Shown here piece by piece: positions 8,597 to 17,238 of a stretch of DNA of 64,000 nt. The notes under the pieces are model-generated. The model was not told the DNA's origin. It did no database searches and was given only the letters and a program-made list of their open reading frames with translations. The stretch comes from G963720475 sp963720475 (lineage in GTDB: Bacteria; Actinomycetota; Thermoleophilia; Solirubrobacterales; Thermoleophilaceae). The position numbers and the translations under genes were made by a program. Numbering within the stretch: position 1 is the first letter of the stretch; every line of letters starts with the position of its first letter. Where the stretch lies: contig OY970394.1 in NCBI GenBank assembly GCA_963720475.1, positions 744,001-808,000 on the forward strand, written 5' to 3'.

Positions 8597-10210
8597 GCTG
8601 CCGCGGCGACCCCTGGCGCCGGCGGTGCTGCGCAGGCCGGCGAAGAGCGCCACCAGGACGAGTGGGGAGAACCAGACGATGTAGAGGTAGAACCAGTGGT
8701 CGGCCACGAGCTGCGCGCTGATCAACACCGCAGCCCCGAGCGCCGCGACCTGCGCGGTCGTCCTCCACCGCGGGACGAAGAAGACCGCCGCGGCGAACAG
8801 CGCGACGGCACCTACGATCGCGATCTGGAGCGGGTCGAGCCCGCCAACCGATCCCCAGATGCTGAAGGGCGAGTCGCGGTCCGCCTGGTAGCCGAGCGTG
8901 CGATCCCAGATCTCGCGGAAGCCGCCGTCGGGAAGGAAGGGAAGGATCAGGGCGGCGGTGGCGGCGAGCAGCGCGACCGCAAAGAAGACGAGCGACCGCG
9001 GGCTTCTTCGCCCGTTTCCGGCCGCCAGCAGCGGGACGAGCGAAGCCGTCGCGAACTTGGCCGCGAAGCCCGCGCCCGTGAGCACACCCCGGCCGAGTGG
9101 CGACGTGATCACGACGAGCGTCCAGACCAGCAGTGCGGCGACGAGCGAATCGTTCGAGTTCGACTGCAGCGCAAACTGGGAGTACGGGTAGGCGAGCCAG
9201 GCGTAGGCGAGCGCGGCGCCGAGAACGGTTCCCGCCGCGGCGGCGCGCATCCTCCGTCCGAGAACGAATAGCCCGAGCGCGGTGAACAGGTCGAAGCCGA
9301 TCGCCGCGGCATGGGCGGCAGGGAGATCGTCCCAGGCTCCGCTCCACGGCAGCGCCTGCTCGAACGGGATGTAGAGCAGGTAGACGAGCGACCCGTAGGT
9401 GTCGCCGTGGGCGTTGTCCTCCGGAAACTTCCCGTAGAGGCCGTCGCCGTCCACGATCTGGTCGGCGCCGATCACGCCCGCGTAGCCGACGTCGATCACG
9501 CCCGAGTCCGCGACGTTCAGCGCGATTCGAAACCCGACGAGGAAGAGGATCCCGAGGCCGAGCAGCCACGCGGGTGCGTAAGGCACGAGCGGCTCGCCGC
9601 GCTCCCGCCGCCTGAAACCGATCGCGAGCATCCGCGCGAGCAGGTAGAGCAGGACCGGGTAGACGAGCGGGACCGAGGTCGCCACCTCACCCCGGTTGAA
9701 GAAGATGTGCGACACCCCGAACGCCAGCAGGACGAGCAGGTCGAGGTGGAGCAGCCGCAGCGGGCGGCGGAGATCCACGAACGGGGCGAGGAAGAGCAGG
9801 CAGAGCGGGATCCATACGTATGGCGCGTTCAGCTTGTGGCCGAAGGCGCCCTCGTAGCCGCGTGCCATCCGCCACTTCACCTGCGGTCCGCTCCACGCCT
9901 CGAGGACCTTGCCGGTGCGATCGTCGACCAGCACCTGGGCGCGCTCCTCCGAGTCCTCGAAGTAGCTGACCTGCCAGCGCCGCGGCGCCTTCTGGTACGC
10001 CGACGACGAGAGTCGCCCACGCTCGCGGCGCTGCTCACGTACGACGTGCTGGCGGGCGGCGATCTTGATCGCCTCGCGGGCGCTCAGGCGGTAACCCTTT
10101 GGCGGCTTGGTCGAGCTCGCGGGCGTGACCAGCTCGTCGGCGCCCGCGGTCGCGGGCGCGCCCAACGCGGCGAGCGCGGCGACGCAGAGCGCGCAGACGA
10201 GTGCGGCCAA
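8501..10210 (-). CDS. Polytopic glycosyltransferase-like membrane protein with an N-terminal PepSY-like domain
   Basis: About 569 aa if a TTG at 10210, just after the gtrA stop, is used; the start is not certain. Residues 1-25 form a signal peptide (AALGAPATAGA). Residues about 45-130 form an extracytoplasmic PepSY-like region (RRWQVSYFEDSEERAQVLVD, then RTGKVLEAWSGPQ). Residues about 150-545 hold roughly ten to eleven membrane segments resembling GT-C mannosyl/arabinosyltransferases (GT87/DUF2029-like). It sits just downstream of gtrA, consistent with use of a polyprenyl-linked sugar at the outer membrane face. The C-terminal 31 codons overlap the convergent phosphoesterase gene. The acceptor is unknown. 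Confidence 0.7.
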   Translation of the reverse strand: MAALVCALCVAALAALGAPATAGADELVTPASSTKPPKGYRLSAREAIKIAARQHVVREQRRERGRLSSSAYQKAPRRWQVSYFEDSEERAQVLVDDRTGKVLEAWSGPQVKWRMARGYEGAFGHKLNAPYVWIPLCLLFLAPFVDLRRPLRLLHLDLLVLLAFGVSHIFFNRGEVATSVPLVYPVLLYLLARMLAIGFRRRERGEPLVPYAPAWLLGLGILFLVGFRIALNVADSGVIDVGYAGVIGADQIVDGDGLYGKFPEDNAHGDTYGSLVYLLYIPFEQALPWSGAWDDLPAAHAAAIGFDLFTALGLFVLGRRMRAAAAGTVLGAALAYAWLAYPYSQFALQSNSNDSLVAALLVWTLVVITSPLGRGVLTGAGFAAKFATASLVPLLAAGNGRRSPRSLVFFAVALLAATAALILPFLPDGGFREIWDRTLGYQADRDSPFSIWGSVGGLDPLQIAIVGAVALFAAAVFFVPRWRTTAQVAALGAAVLISAQLVADHWFYLYIVWFSPLVLVALFAGLRSTAGARGRRGSSAGVDENLLDRGRPAIRAGVDNDGVDPGVLV

Positions 10211-10215
10211 CCCGC

Positions 10216-10698
10216 TCAGGAAGCGGGCGGAACGCTGCGGCCGAAGCTCCACATCTTGTTCCCGATGAAGTTGAACGGCGTAGCAACGACGATCGCGATC
10301 GCCTGCGACGGGATCTCGGGCAGATCGCCGACGCTGACGAGCAGTTCGAGCACGACGGCGTTGACCCCGAACGCGAGCACGCTGACGGTGAAGAAGCGCG
10401 CCGCCTGGAAGCCGGCGTGGCCCTCCTTGGCACCGAAAGTCCAGTGGCGGTTCCACCAGAAGTTGTTCAGCACGGCGACCACGAAGGCGGCCGTCGCCGC
10501 GGCAAGGTAGTGGAAGCCGCCGACTTCGACGCAGAGCGTGAAGACCGCGAGGTTGACGACGTAGCCCGACCCGCCGACGACGCAGAACTTGACCAGCTGC
10601 ACCCAGTTGTGCGGCCGGCGCAGACCGTGGCGTACGCGTGTGTGGACGGGCGGTGGCTCCCCCGTCGGCGGCACCTCGGCCGCGGACTTTTGCTGCAT
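10216..10698 (-). CDS. GtrA-family membrane protein
   Basis: A 160-aa protein with four predicted membrane helices (about 35-57, 62-84, 98-120, 128-148) and the family hallmark NNFWWNRHWTFG, followed by a second KMWSFG motif at the end. GtrA proteins are thought to assist transfer or flipping of polyprenyl-phosphate-linked sugars. The gene lies between a phosphodiesterase-type gene and a GT-C-like membrane protein, with gaps of only a few bases, so all three are probably one operon devoted to surface glycoconjugates. Confidence 0.9.
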   Translation of the reverse strand: MQQKSAAEVPPTGEPPPVHTRVRHGLRRPHNWVQLVKFCVVGGSGYVVNLAVFTLCVEVGGFHYLAAATAAFVVAVLNNFWWNRHWTFGAKEGHAGFQAARFFTVSVLAFGVNAVVLELLVSVGDLPEIPSQAIAIVVATPFNFIGNKMWSFGRSVPPAS

Positions 10699-10701
10699 GG
10701 G

Positions 10702-12206
10702 CTAAAGGATGGCGGATTCGGCGCGGTCGCGGTCTGAGCCCGTGGCGGGCCCGAGGCCGAAGTGACCGAGCACGATCCCCCGGATATCGCGGAGCGTCCA
10801 CTGCGGCGGAGGCGCGACCGGCTCGGTGCCGCAGATGATCAACGCGCCGAGCGAGTCGTCGGCGTCGAGGGCTCCGTGGCTGCCACCGCCGACGTGGTCC
10901 GCACCCCCCAGTCGACGAACTCGTAGCCGGATTTCGCCGACAGCAGGATGTCTCCGGCGTCCGGGCAGGCGAGCGCCGACCACAGCCGGCTGAGCCCGTC
11001 CGGGTAGGCGGACGAGTCCACGCTCGCGGCCCCCACCTCGAGCCGCAGGACGCCGTGCTCGCCGGAAACGCTCCAGCGCTCGCCCCTGCGATCGGCGAGC
11101 TCGCCGCCTGGGCGGAAGCGCAACTCGCCGCGGTCGCCGGCGACGACCGCGTCCTCCCCTTCGCGCCACACGACGAGGTCCACCCCCTCGGCGCGAGTGA
11201 GGCGCCGCACAAGGCGGGGCAACTCGCGCTCGCGCGCGTCGTCGTCGAGGATGTAGACCATCGCCGAGCGCGCCGCGGGCGACACGGCAAGCTCGGCCGA
11301 GTCGGGATCGGGGTCGTCGGGCGCGAGCACGCGCCAGCCTTCCAGCAGGCGGCCGAGGTTGATCCGCTCCTCGATCGCCGTCTGGGAGTGATCGGAAAGC
11401 ACCACGACCGCGTGGTCGTCGAGGAAGGCGTCGAGGCCGCCGCCGGCGTCCATCACCCGCGCGATCGCGTCGTCGGCGGCGGCGATCGAGGTCGCCTGCG
11501 CGGATGGCCCGAACTTGTGCGAATGGGTGTCGTTGTCGGGCAGCGAGAGGAGCAGGAACTCGAATAGGTCGTTCTCAACCAGGTGCGCGCCGACGCAGCC
11601 AGTGTGCTGATCGCGCTGGCCGGGGAGGCCGAGCGTCGAGCGGCAATCGGTGGCGCGCGAGGCGAACAGGTCGGCGTAGAAGAGCTCGTCCGGCCCCCAC
11701 ACCGCGTGCCGGAACTGCGCCGCGCGCGCGAGCCGTGAGTAGACGCCCTCGGCCGCCAGCTCGTGACGCGTACGGCCGCGGTAGATCAGGTACGTCGTGC
11801 AGGCCGCACGTAGGCCGGCGTCCTGGACGTCCTCGAAAACGGTCGGGCAGTCGCGCGCGAGGTGCGCGAGGTTCATGTTGTAGACGGTGTCGTAGAGAGA
11901 GCGGACGACCCCGAACGCGCGCGTCGCCGAGAACGAGGACCCATACTCGACGTAGCGCCGCTCGCCGCGGTGGTACCAGTTCATCGACGGGACGTGGTGG
12001 CGGGCCGGCCCCACGCCCGTCGTGATGCTGGCGGAGGCGACGGGCGTCACCGAGGGAAAGCTGGATACGCAGTCGCGGACGTAGGTGCCGCGCTCGACGA
12101 GCGCCGCGAGCACGGGGGCTTCGCCGTCGGCGATCGTGCGGTCGAGCTGGTCCGGGCACAGCGAGTCGATGACCGTCAGGACGAGCTTCTTCTGCCGGCG
12201 CGTCAC
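10702..12206 (-). CDS. Alkaline phosphatase-superfamily phosphodiesterase, frame broken near the C-terminus
   Basis: The N-terminal 430 or so residues are a type I phosphodiesterase/nucleotide pyrophosphatase domain: metal-site and nucleophile region SFPSVTPVASASITTG, then NDTHSHKFGP and LSDHSQT. As read, the frame continues as GYEFVDWGVRTTSA and stops at 10839. In the next frame the expected ending is restored (ADHVGGGSHGALDADDSLGA) and runs to a TAG at 10702, 3 bp before gtrA, giving about 501 aa. The switch point is a C6 run at 10904-10909; one extra base there would join the frames. An assembly error is more likely than a real mutation, since both parts look conserved. Confidence 0.8.
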
Positions 12207-12215
12207 GCCGGCTCC

Positions 12216-12806
12216 CTAATCCGAGTCGCGGTCGCCGAGCACGCGCAACCCGCCCACGCGGCGTCCGCCCTCGCGGCGGGCGACGACGAGCAGCCACACG
12301 AAGACGGCGAGCGCGACGAATCCGGCGGGCGGCAGAAAGATCGACAGAGCGGTCAACGCCAGCGCCGCGACGTCGGTGTAGATGCCCAGCAGCCCCGCTG
12401 CACCCTCATCGAGGCGCGTGCGCACGCGCGTGAGGAAGCTCGTGGCCGCGGCGAAGCCGAGCAGCGCGCACCCGACGCCCGCCACGAGGCCCGGCTCGGG
12501 CGAGTGACCGCCATCCGCGAGCGCGCCGGCGAACAGCAACGCGCCCAGCACCGCGCCGCTCACCGCCCCCAGCCCCAACGCCACGCGGTTCGGCGCCGAA
12601 CGTTCGGTCATGTACAAAATGACGCCGAGCACCAGCACGCCCAGCAGGAAAGCGGGATCCTCGAGGAATGCGTAGTCCGTGCCGTCGAAGTCGATCCCGG
12701 CGTCGGAACGCGCGAGGACCCCGACGAGCAGCGGGGGCAGCACGGGCCGCACGCCGGTTGCGCCGGCGGTGCCGGCGCCCTGGCCGAGATCTAGAACAAG
12801 GCTCAT
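12216..12806 (-). CDS. DUF4126-type integral membrane protein
   Basis: A 196-aa hydrophobic protein with about five membrane helices separated by short loops; one loop carries RVRTRLDEGA. The pattern fits the DUF4126 family, whose function is not known. The gene is separated by 9 bp from the downstream phosphodiesterase gene and may be co-transcribed with it. Its start is 39 bp from the divergent aminotransferase gene at 12846. Confidence 0.65.
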   Translation of the reverse strand: MSLVLDLGQGAGTAGATGVRPVLPPLLVGVLARSDAGIDFDGTDYAFLEDPAFLLGVLVLGVILYMTERSAPNRVALGLGAVSGAVLGALLFAGALADGGHSPEPGLVAGVGCALLGFAAATSFLTRVRTRLDEGAAGLLGIYTDVAALALTALSIFLPPAGFVALAVFVWLLVVARREGGRRVGGLRVLGDRDSD

Positions 12807-12845
12807 GGCGGGGATCGGTGGTCGCTACCCTGGGAGGGGAGGCGG

Positions 12846-14300
12846 ATGACGATAGACGACGAGCAACGCCCCGGCGGGAGGGCTCCGCGCGGAAGGCGCG
12901 AACCCGGAACTATGGGCTCGCCCGGCGGCCGCCCCCGCTCGACCACCCGCGACTTGCGTCGCTATGCAGGACTGTTCGCGAGCCGCACGCGCGTCATGAA
13001 GTCGTCGGCGATGCGCGACATGTTCTCGCTAACGAACCGCCCGGAGGTGATCTCGCTCGCGGGCGGCCTGCCCGACACAAGCACCTTCCCGCCTGAGACG
13101 TTCGCCTCCGTCACGGCGCGGATCGCCGAGGAGTCCGCCGCGAAGGCTCTCCAGTACGGCCCGACCGAGGGTCTCGAGGAGACCAAGGACTGCATCTCCG
13201 AGGTGATGGCGGCCGACGGCGCGAGCGCCGACCACGACGAGATCATCGTCACCACCGGCGGCCAGCAGGTGATCGACCTCGTCGCGAAGACGCTCGTGGA
13301 CCCCGGCGACGTCGTGGTGGCCGAGGCGCCCACGTATCCCGGCGCTGTCCCGGTCTTCTCCTCCTACCAGGCGGACGTCGTCCAGATCGACATGGACTCC
13401 GACGGAATGCGTGTGGACCTGCTCGAGGAGACGCTCGATCGGCTCGAGCGCGAGGGCAAGCGGCCGAAGTTCATCTACACCGTGCCGAGCTTTCACAACC
13501 CCGCCGGTGTCACGCTCTCGCTCCCGCGCCGCAAGCGGCTCGTCGAGGTCGCGCACGAGCGGGAGCTGCTCATACTCGAGGACAACCCGTACAGCCTGCT
13601 CCGCTACGAGGGCGAGTCGCTGCCAACGCTCTACTCACTCGACGGCGGCGTCTACGTGATGTACCTCGGGACGTTCTCGAAGATCCTCTCCCCCGGGATC
13701 CGTCTCGGCTGGGTCGCCGCACCGCCGCCGGTGCTCGACAAGATCAACATCGGCAAGCAGGCGACCGACCTCTGCACCTCGACTCTCTCCCAGCTGATGG
13801 TGACGTCGTACTTCGAGGAGGGCGTCTGGGGCCAGTACCTCGAGTCGCTGCGGACGATCTACCGCACGCGGCGGGACACGATGCTCGACGCGCTGGCGGA
13901 GTTCTTTCCGCGCGAGGCTGAGTGGACCCGCCCGGCAGGCGGGCTCTTCCTCTGGGCGACGCTGCCCGACTTCATCGACACGACGGACCTGCTCGCGCAT
14001 GCGCTGCGCGACAACGTCGCCTTCGTGCCCGGCGAGGCCGCCTTCATGGACGGCCGCGGGCGAAACTCGATGCGGCTCAACTTCTCCGGCATGGACGAGG
14101 ACGCGATCCGCGAGGGCATCCGCCGGATCGGCCGGGTCGTGCGCGAGTACGTCGCCCTCTACGGAACGCTCACCGGTCAGCACAAGGCCCGCCCACCCGA
14201 GCAGCCGCCCGCGCCGATGGTCGAGGAGGCGGAGGAGGGCGCACGGGTGGTACCGCTGCTGCGTCGCGACGAGCGCGATCGCCGCGCCGACCACAAGTGA
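12846..14300 (+). CDS. PLP-dependent aminotransferase, LysN/2-aminoadipate-transaminase-like
   Basis: A 484-aa fold-type I class I/II aminotransferase. Visible are LAGGLPDTSTFP near the N-terminus, LQYGPTEGLEETK, the PSFHNPAGVTLSLPRR loop, and the PLP lysine in LGTFSKILSPGIRLGW. A 45-residue basic N-terminal extension precedes the catalytic domain, but it has no GntR helix-turn-helix, so it is not a MocR regulator. Relatives act on aromatic or branched-chain amino acids, aminoadipate or alanine. A purine-rich GGGAGGGGAGG precedes the ATG. The stop overlaps the ddl start (GTGA), so the partner ligase hints at amino-acid supply for cell-wall synthesis (inference). Confidence 0.88.
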   Translation: MTIDDEQRPGGRAPRGRREPGTMGSPGGRPRSTTRDLRRYAGLFASRTRVMKSSAMRDMFSLTNRPEVISLAGGLPDTSTFPPETFASVTARIAEESAAKALQYGPTEGLEETKDCISEVMAADGASADHDEIIVTTGGQQVIDLVAKTLVDPGDVVVAEAPTYPGAVPVFSSYQADVVQIDMDSDGMRVDLLEETLDRLEREGKRPKFIYTVPSFHNPAGVTLSLPRRKRLVEVAHERELLILEDNPYSLLRYEGESLPTLYSLDGGVYVMYLGTFSKILSPGIRLGWVAAPPPVLDKINIGKQATDLCTSTLSQLMVTSYFEEGVWGQYLESLRTIYRTRRDTMLDALAEFFPREAEWTRPAGGLFLWATLPDFIDTTDLLAHALRDNVAFVPGEAAFMDGRGRNSMRLNFSGMDEDAIREGIRRIGRVVREYVALYGTLTGQHKARPPEQPPAPMVEEAEEGARVVPLLRRDERDRRADHK

Positions 14301-15265
14301 CGTCCGCGCGGAAGGTCGCGGTCCTCAAGGGCGGTCGCTCGCTCGAACGGCAGGTGTCGCTCAAGTCGGGCGCGCGGGTCGAGGCCGCCCTCGAGCGGCT
14401 CGGTCACGAGGTCTGCTCGATCGACGTCGGCGGCGACCTCGTCGAACGGCTGCAGGAGTTCGAGCCCGACGCTGCGTTCGTCGCCCTCCACGGGCGCGAC
14501 GGCGAGGACGGCACGGTCCAGGAGCTGCTCGAGATCCTCGGGATCCCCTACACCGGCTCCGGTGTGCTCGCCTGCTCGCGTTCGATGGACAAGGTGCTGA
14601 CGAAGCACCTGCTCGAGGACGCGGGCATCCCGACGCCGGACTTCTACGCCTTCAACGAGACGGCGTTCCGCGACCTCGGCGCCGCCGACCTGCTGCCGAC
14701 GATCTCCGAGCGGCTCGAGTTCCCGATCGTGGTCAAGCCGGCGGCGGGCGGATCGGCGCTCGGGATCAAGTTCGCGCGCACGCCCGACGACGTGCCCTCG
14801 GCGCTCGCGGCCGCATTCGCCTACGACTCGCGCGTGCTGCTCGAACGACACGTCCCCGGTCGGGATCTCGCGGTGTCCATCGTCGAGCAGGAGGACGGCC
14901 CGCTGGCGCTCCCGATCGTCGAGGCCGTTCCCGGTAGCGAGGACTTCTACGACTACGCGGCACGCTACGAGATCGGCCACACGACGTTCGAGTGCCCCGC
15001 CGACTTGCCGGCCGACGTCACGGCGCAGGCCCATGACCACGCGCTGGCGGTCTGGGATCTGCTCGGGCTCGAGGGCTTTGCCCGCATCGACCTGATGTTC
15101 GGCGAGGAGCGCGGCCTCGAAGTGCTCGAGGCGAACGCCATCCCGGGCCTGACCGAGACGAGCCTGATGCCGCAGGCGGCCGAGGCGGCGGACATCGGCC
15201 TCGACGAGCTCGTCGAGCGGATCATCGAGCGGGCGAGCGTCTCGGAGCCGCGCGCGAGCGTCTAG
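14297..15265 (+). CDS. ddl: D-alanine--D-alanine ligase family protein (first copy)
   Basis: A 322-aa ATP-grasp enzyme starting at GTG 14297, overlapping the aminotransferase stop as GTGA. Motifs: KGGRSLERQVSLKSG at the N-terminus, ALHGRDGEDGT, VVKPAAGGSALGIKFA in the ATP-binding lobe, and LEANAIPGLTETSLMPQ at the metal/substrate end. It would form D-Ala-D-Ala for peptidoglycan precursors. A second Ddl-family gene lies at 45651-46616; the two are clearly different (here VSLKSG, there ISLASG). Which one is the housekeeping enzyme, and whether this one makes D-Ala-D-Lac or another dipeptide, cannot be told by eye. Confidence 0.88.
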   Translation: MTSARKVAVLKGGRSLERQVSLKSGARVEAALERLGHEVCSIDVGGDLVERLQEFEPDAAFVALHGRDGEDGTVQELLEILGIPYTGSGVLACSRSMDKVLTKHLLEDAGIPTPDFYAFNETAFRDLGAADLLPTISERLEFPIVVKPAAGGSALGIKFARTPDDVPSALAAAFAYDSRVLLERHVPGRDLAVSIVEQEDGPLALPIVEAVPGSEDFYDYAARYEIGHTTFECPADLPADVTAQAHDHALAVWDLLGLEGFARIDLMFGEERGLEVLEANAIPGLTETSLMPQAAEAADIGLDELVERIIERASVSEPRASV

Positions 15266-15756
15266 CTGTCCTCGCCCGCCGCGAAGTCCTCAGGCGAGAC
15301 GTTGTCGAGGAACTCCTTGAAGCGGTCGACAACCTCCTCGGTGTCCTCGCCCTCGTGCTCGAACTCGATCGCGGACTCCTCGATCACGTCCTCGGCAGCG
15401 AAGATCGGTGCGCTCGTACGGACGGCGAGCGCAAGCGCGTCGGAAGGGCGTGAGTCGATCTCGACCTCCTTGCCGTTGAGCTGGAGGGTGACCGACGCGT
15501 AGAAGGTGTTCTCACGCAGCTCCGTGACCTGGACCTTCGTGCAGGAGACGTCGAGCTCGGAGAGCATCTCGTTGATCAGGTCGTGGGTCATCGGGCGGGG
15601 GGTGTTGGCGCCCTGAAGCTTCATCAGAATCGCCGCCGCCTCGGGGTGACCGATCCAGATCGGGAGGAACTTGTTCCCCTCGCGCGTCTTCAGCAGGACG
15701 ATCGGCTGCTTGCCGACCATGTCGAAGCTGACGCCATAGATGACCATCTCCTGCAT
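15262..15756 (-). CDS. Bifunctional nuclease family (DUF151) protein
   Basis: A 164-aa protein starting at ATG 15756 (MQEMVIYGVSFD). The conserved core of the bifunctional nuclease domain is visible: LLKTREGNKFLPIWIGHPEA, the TRPMTHDL-like PRPMTHDLINEML, and IDSRPSDALALAVR. A C-terminal acidic extension (DTEEVVDRFKEFLDNVSPEDF, about 140-160) is common in actinobacterial members. The family has been linked to RNA/DNA hydrolysis and, in mycobacteria and Thermotoga, to unknown housekeeping roles. It ends overlapping the convergent ddl gene by 4 bp. Confidence 0.9.
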   Translation of the reverse strand: MQEMVIYGVSFDMVGKQPIVLLKTREGNKFLPIWIGHPEAAAILMKLQGANTPRPMTHDLINEMLSELDVSCTKVQVTELRENTFYASVTLQLNGKEVEIDSRPSDALALAVRTSAPIFAAEDVIEESAIEFEHEGEDTEEVVDRFKEFLDNVSPEDFAAGEDS

Positions 15757-15794
15757 GGCCGCTGAGTCTAGATGGTGCTGAAAGGCAGCGGGCC

Positions 15795-17210
15795 CTACGA
15801 AAGCGGCTGTAGCTCGACCGGCAACCCGTCGGCAGGGAACGGGCCCGTGGCGTAGTCGATGTGGGGCTCGTAACCGGCCGGGACCGTCCAGCGGTTGCGC
15901 AGCAGCAGCTGGTGGATCATCGCCTTGACCTCCATGCCGCCGAAGTGCATCCCGATGCACTTGTGGACGTTGCCGCCGAACGGCACCCAGGCGTACTTGT
16001 GCGACGCGTCCTCGCGGCGTTCCTCGCTGAAGCGCTCGGGGTCGAACGTGTCCGGGACGTTCCACCATGGCTCCATGCGCTGCGTCGGGTAGATCCCGAG
16101 CATGAGGCGTGTGCCTTCGGGGATGTAGTGGCCGTCGATCTCGGTGTCCTTGATCGCTTGGCGGGCGAGCATCCCCACGGGCGCGTTGATCCGTAGCGTC
16201 TCGCGGAAGACGAGGTCCATCTGCGGAAGCGAGTCGAGGTCGTCGTAGCCGATCGCGGTCTTACCGAGTGCCCGAGACTCGGCCCGCAGCCGGTCTTGCC
16301 ATTCAGGGTTGCGGGCGAGGTAGTAGACCATCATCGCGAAGGTGATCGTGCTCGTGTCGTGCGCGGCCATCAGCACGAAGATCATGTGGTTGACGACGTC
16401 GTCGTCGGAGAAGCGATGACCGTCCTCGGTCTCGGCGCGGCAGAGGACGCTGAAGAGGTCGTCGCCGTCGCCGGCCCGCTTGTCGGCGAGCTGGGAGCGG
16501 AAGTAGTCCTCGAGCAGGTGGCGCCCCTTCAGGCCCCGGTGCCAGTGACCGCCCGGAACGTCGGCGCGGATGACCGCCTGGCCGCCGACGACCGCGCCGA
16601 TAAAGGCCTCGTTCAGGCGATCCGCCTCTGCCCCGAGCTCGGCGCCCACGAACACCTCGGTGGCGACGTCGAGCGTGAGCTGCTTGGTCGCGGGGAAGAG
16701 GTCGAGCTGCTCGCCGGCCGGCCAAGCGGCGATGCCCTGCTCGATCGCCGGGTTCATCTTGTCGAGGTAGGTAACGAGACGGTCGCGTTTGAACGCCTCC
16801 TGCATGATCCGGCGGTGGTGGCGGTGCTCGTCGAAGTCCATCAGCATCACGCCGCGCCGGAAGAAGGGGCCGATCAGGTAGCCCCAGCCCTGCTCGTTGG
16901 AGAAGGCCTTGTCGCGGTTGGCGAGCACCGTCTCGAGGCCGTCGGGGCCGAGCACCATCACCATCGGGCTTCCCATCATGTTGCCCCAGGCGAGCGTGCC
17001 GAAGCGCTCGTAGGAGTCCCGGGTGAAGGACAGGACGTCCGAGAGGACGGCGAGCGTGTGGCCGATCACGGGCAGACCCGGCTCGCCCATCACCGGCTTC
17101 AGGTCGCTGCCCGGGGGAGGCTCGGCGAGCGGGCGAGGCGGCAAGCCGGGCACCTTCTCGACGACGGAGCCCACAGCGTCGCGGGCACGCAGCTTCAGAG
17201 GAGCGTTCAT
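15795..17210 (-). CDS. Cytochrome P450
   Basis: A 471-aa soluble bacterial P450. The oxygen-activation helix reads AAHDTSTITFAMM, the ExxR motif is ETLR, the PERF-type box is DPERFSEERRED, and the heme-thiolate loop is FGGNVHKCIGMHFGGME, with Cys as proximal ligand; Asn-Val replaces the usual Gly-x before His. About 35 residues precede the usual N-terminus (proline-rich, no membrane anchor). The gene is divergent from a TetR regulator, and a 24-bp near-perfect palindrome fills the gap, so repression by that regulator is likely. The redox partner is not in the window and the substrate is unknown. Confidence 0.93.
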   Translation of the reverse strand: MNAPLKLRARDAVGSVVEKVPGLPPRPLAEPPPGSDLKPVMGEPGLPVIGHTLAVLSDVLSFTRDSYERFGTLAWGNMMGSPMVMVLGPDGLETVLANRDKAFSNEQGWGYLIGPFFRRGVMLMDFDEHRHHRRIMQEAFKRDRLVTYLDKMNPAIEQGIAAWPAGEQLDLFPATKQLTLDVATEVFVGAELGAEADRLNEAFIGAVVGGQAVIRADVPGGHWHRGLKGRHLLEDYFRSQLADKRAGDGDDLFSVLCRAETEDGHRFSDDDVVNHMIFVLMAAHDTSTITFAMMVYYLARNPEWQDRLRAESRALGKTAIGYDDLDSLPQMDLVFRETLRINAPVGMLARQAIKDTEIDGHYIPEGTRLMLGIYPTQRMEPWWNVPDTFDPERFSEERREDASHKYAWVPFGGNVHKCIGMHFGGMEVKAMIHQLLLRNRWTVPAGYEPHIDYATGPFPADGLPVELQPLS

Positions 17211-17214
17211 CGCT

Positions 17215-17238
17215 ATCTGGTACGCTAGCGTATCAGAT
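17215..17238. promoter_or_regulatory. Palindromic operator between P450 and TetR genes
   Basis: A 24-bp inverted repeat with a perfect 12-bp core (TACGCTAGCGTA, 17221-17232) and flanking arms ATCTG/CAGAT, with one mismatched pair (G17220/T17233). It fills almost the whole 26-bp gap between the two divergent start codons and reaches into the TetR ATG at 17237. This is the expected form of a TetR-family operator. Neither gene has an obvious Shine-Dalgarno sequence, so both transcripts may be leaderless. Confidence 0.75.

Noticed and set aside
10211..11290. Extension of the GT-C-like gene over gtrA and the phosphodiesterase
   Set aside because: The added sequence is low-complexity shadow of the real genes in those regions; a signal peptide begins at about 10210.
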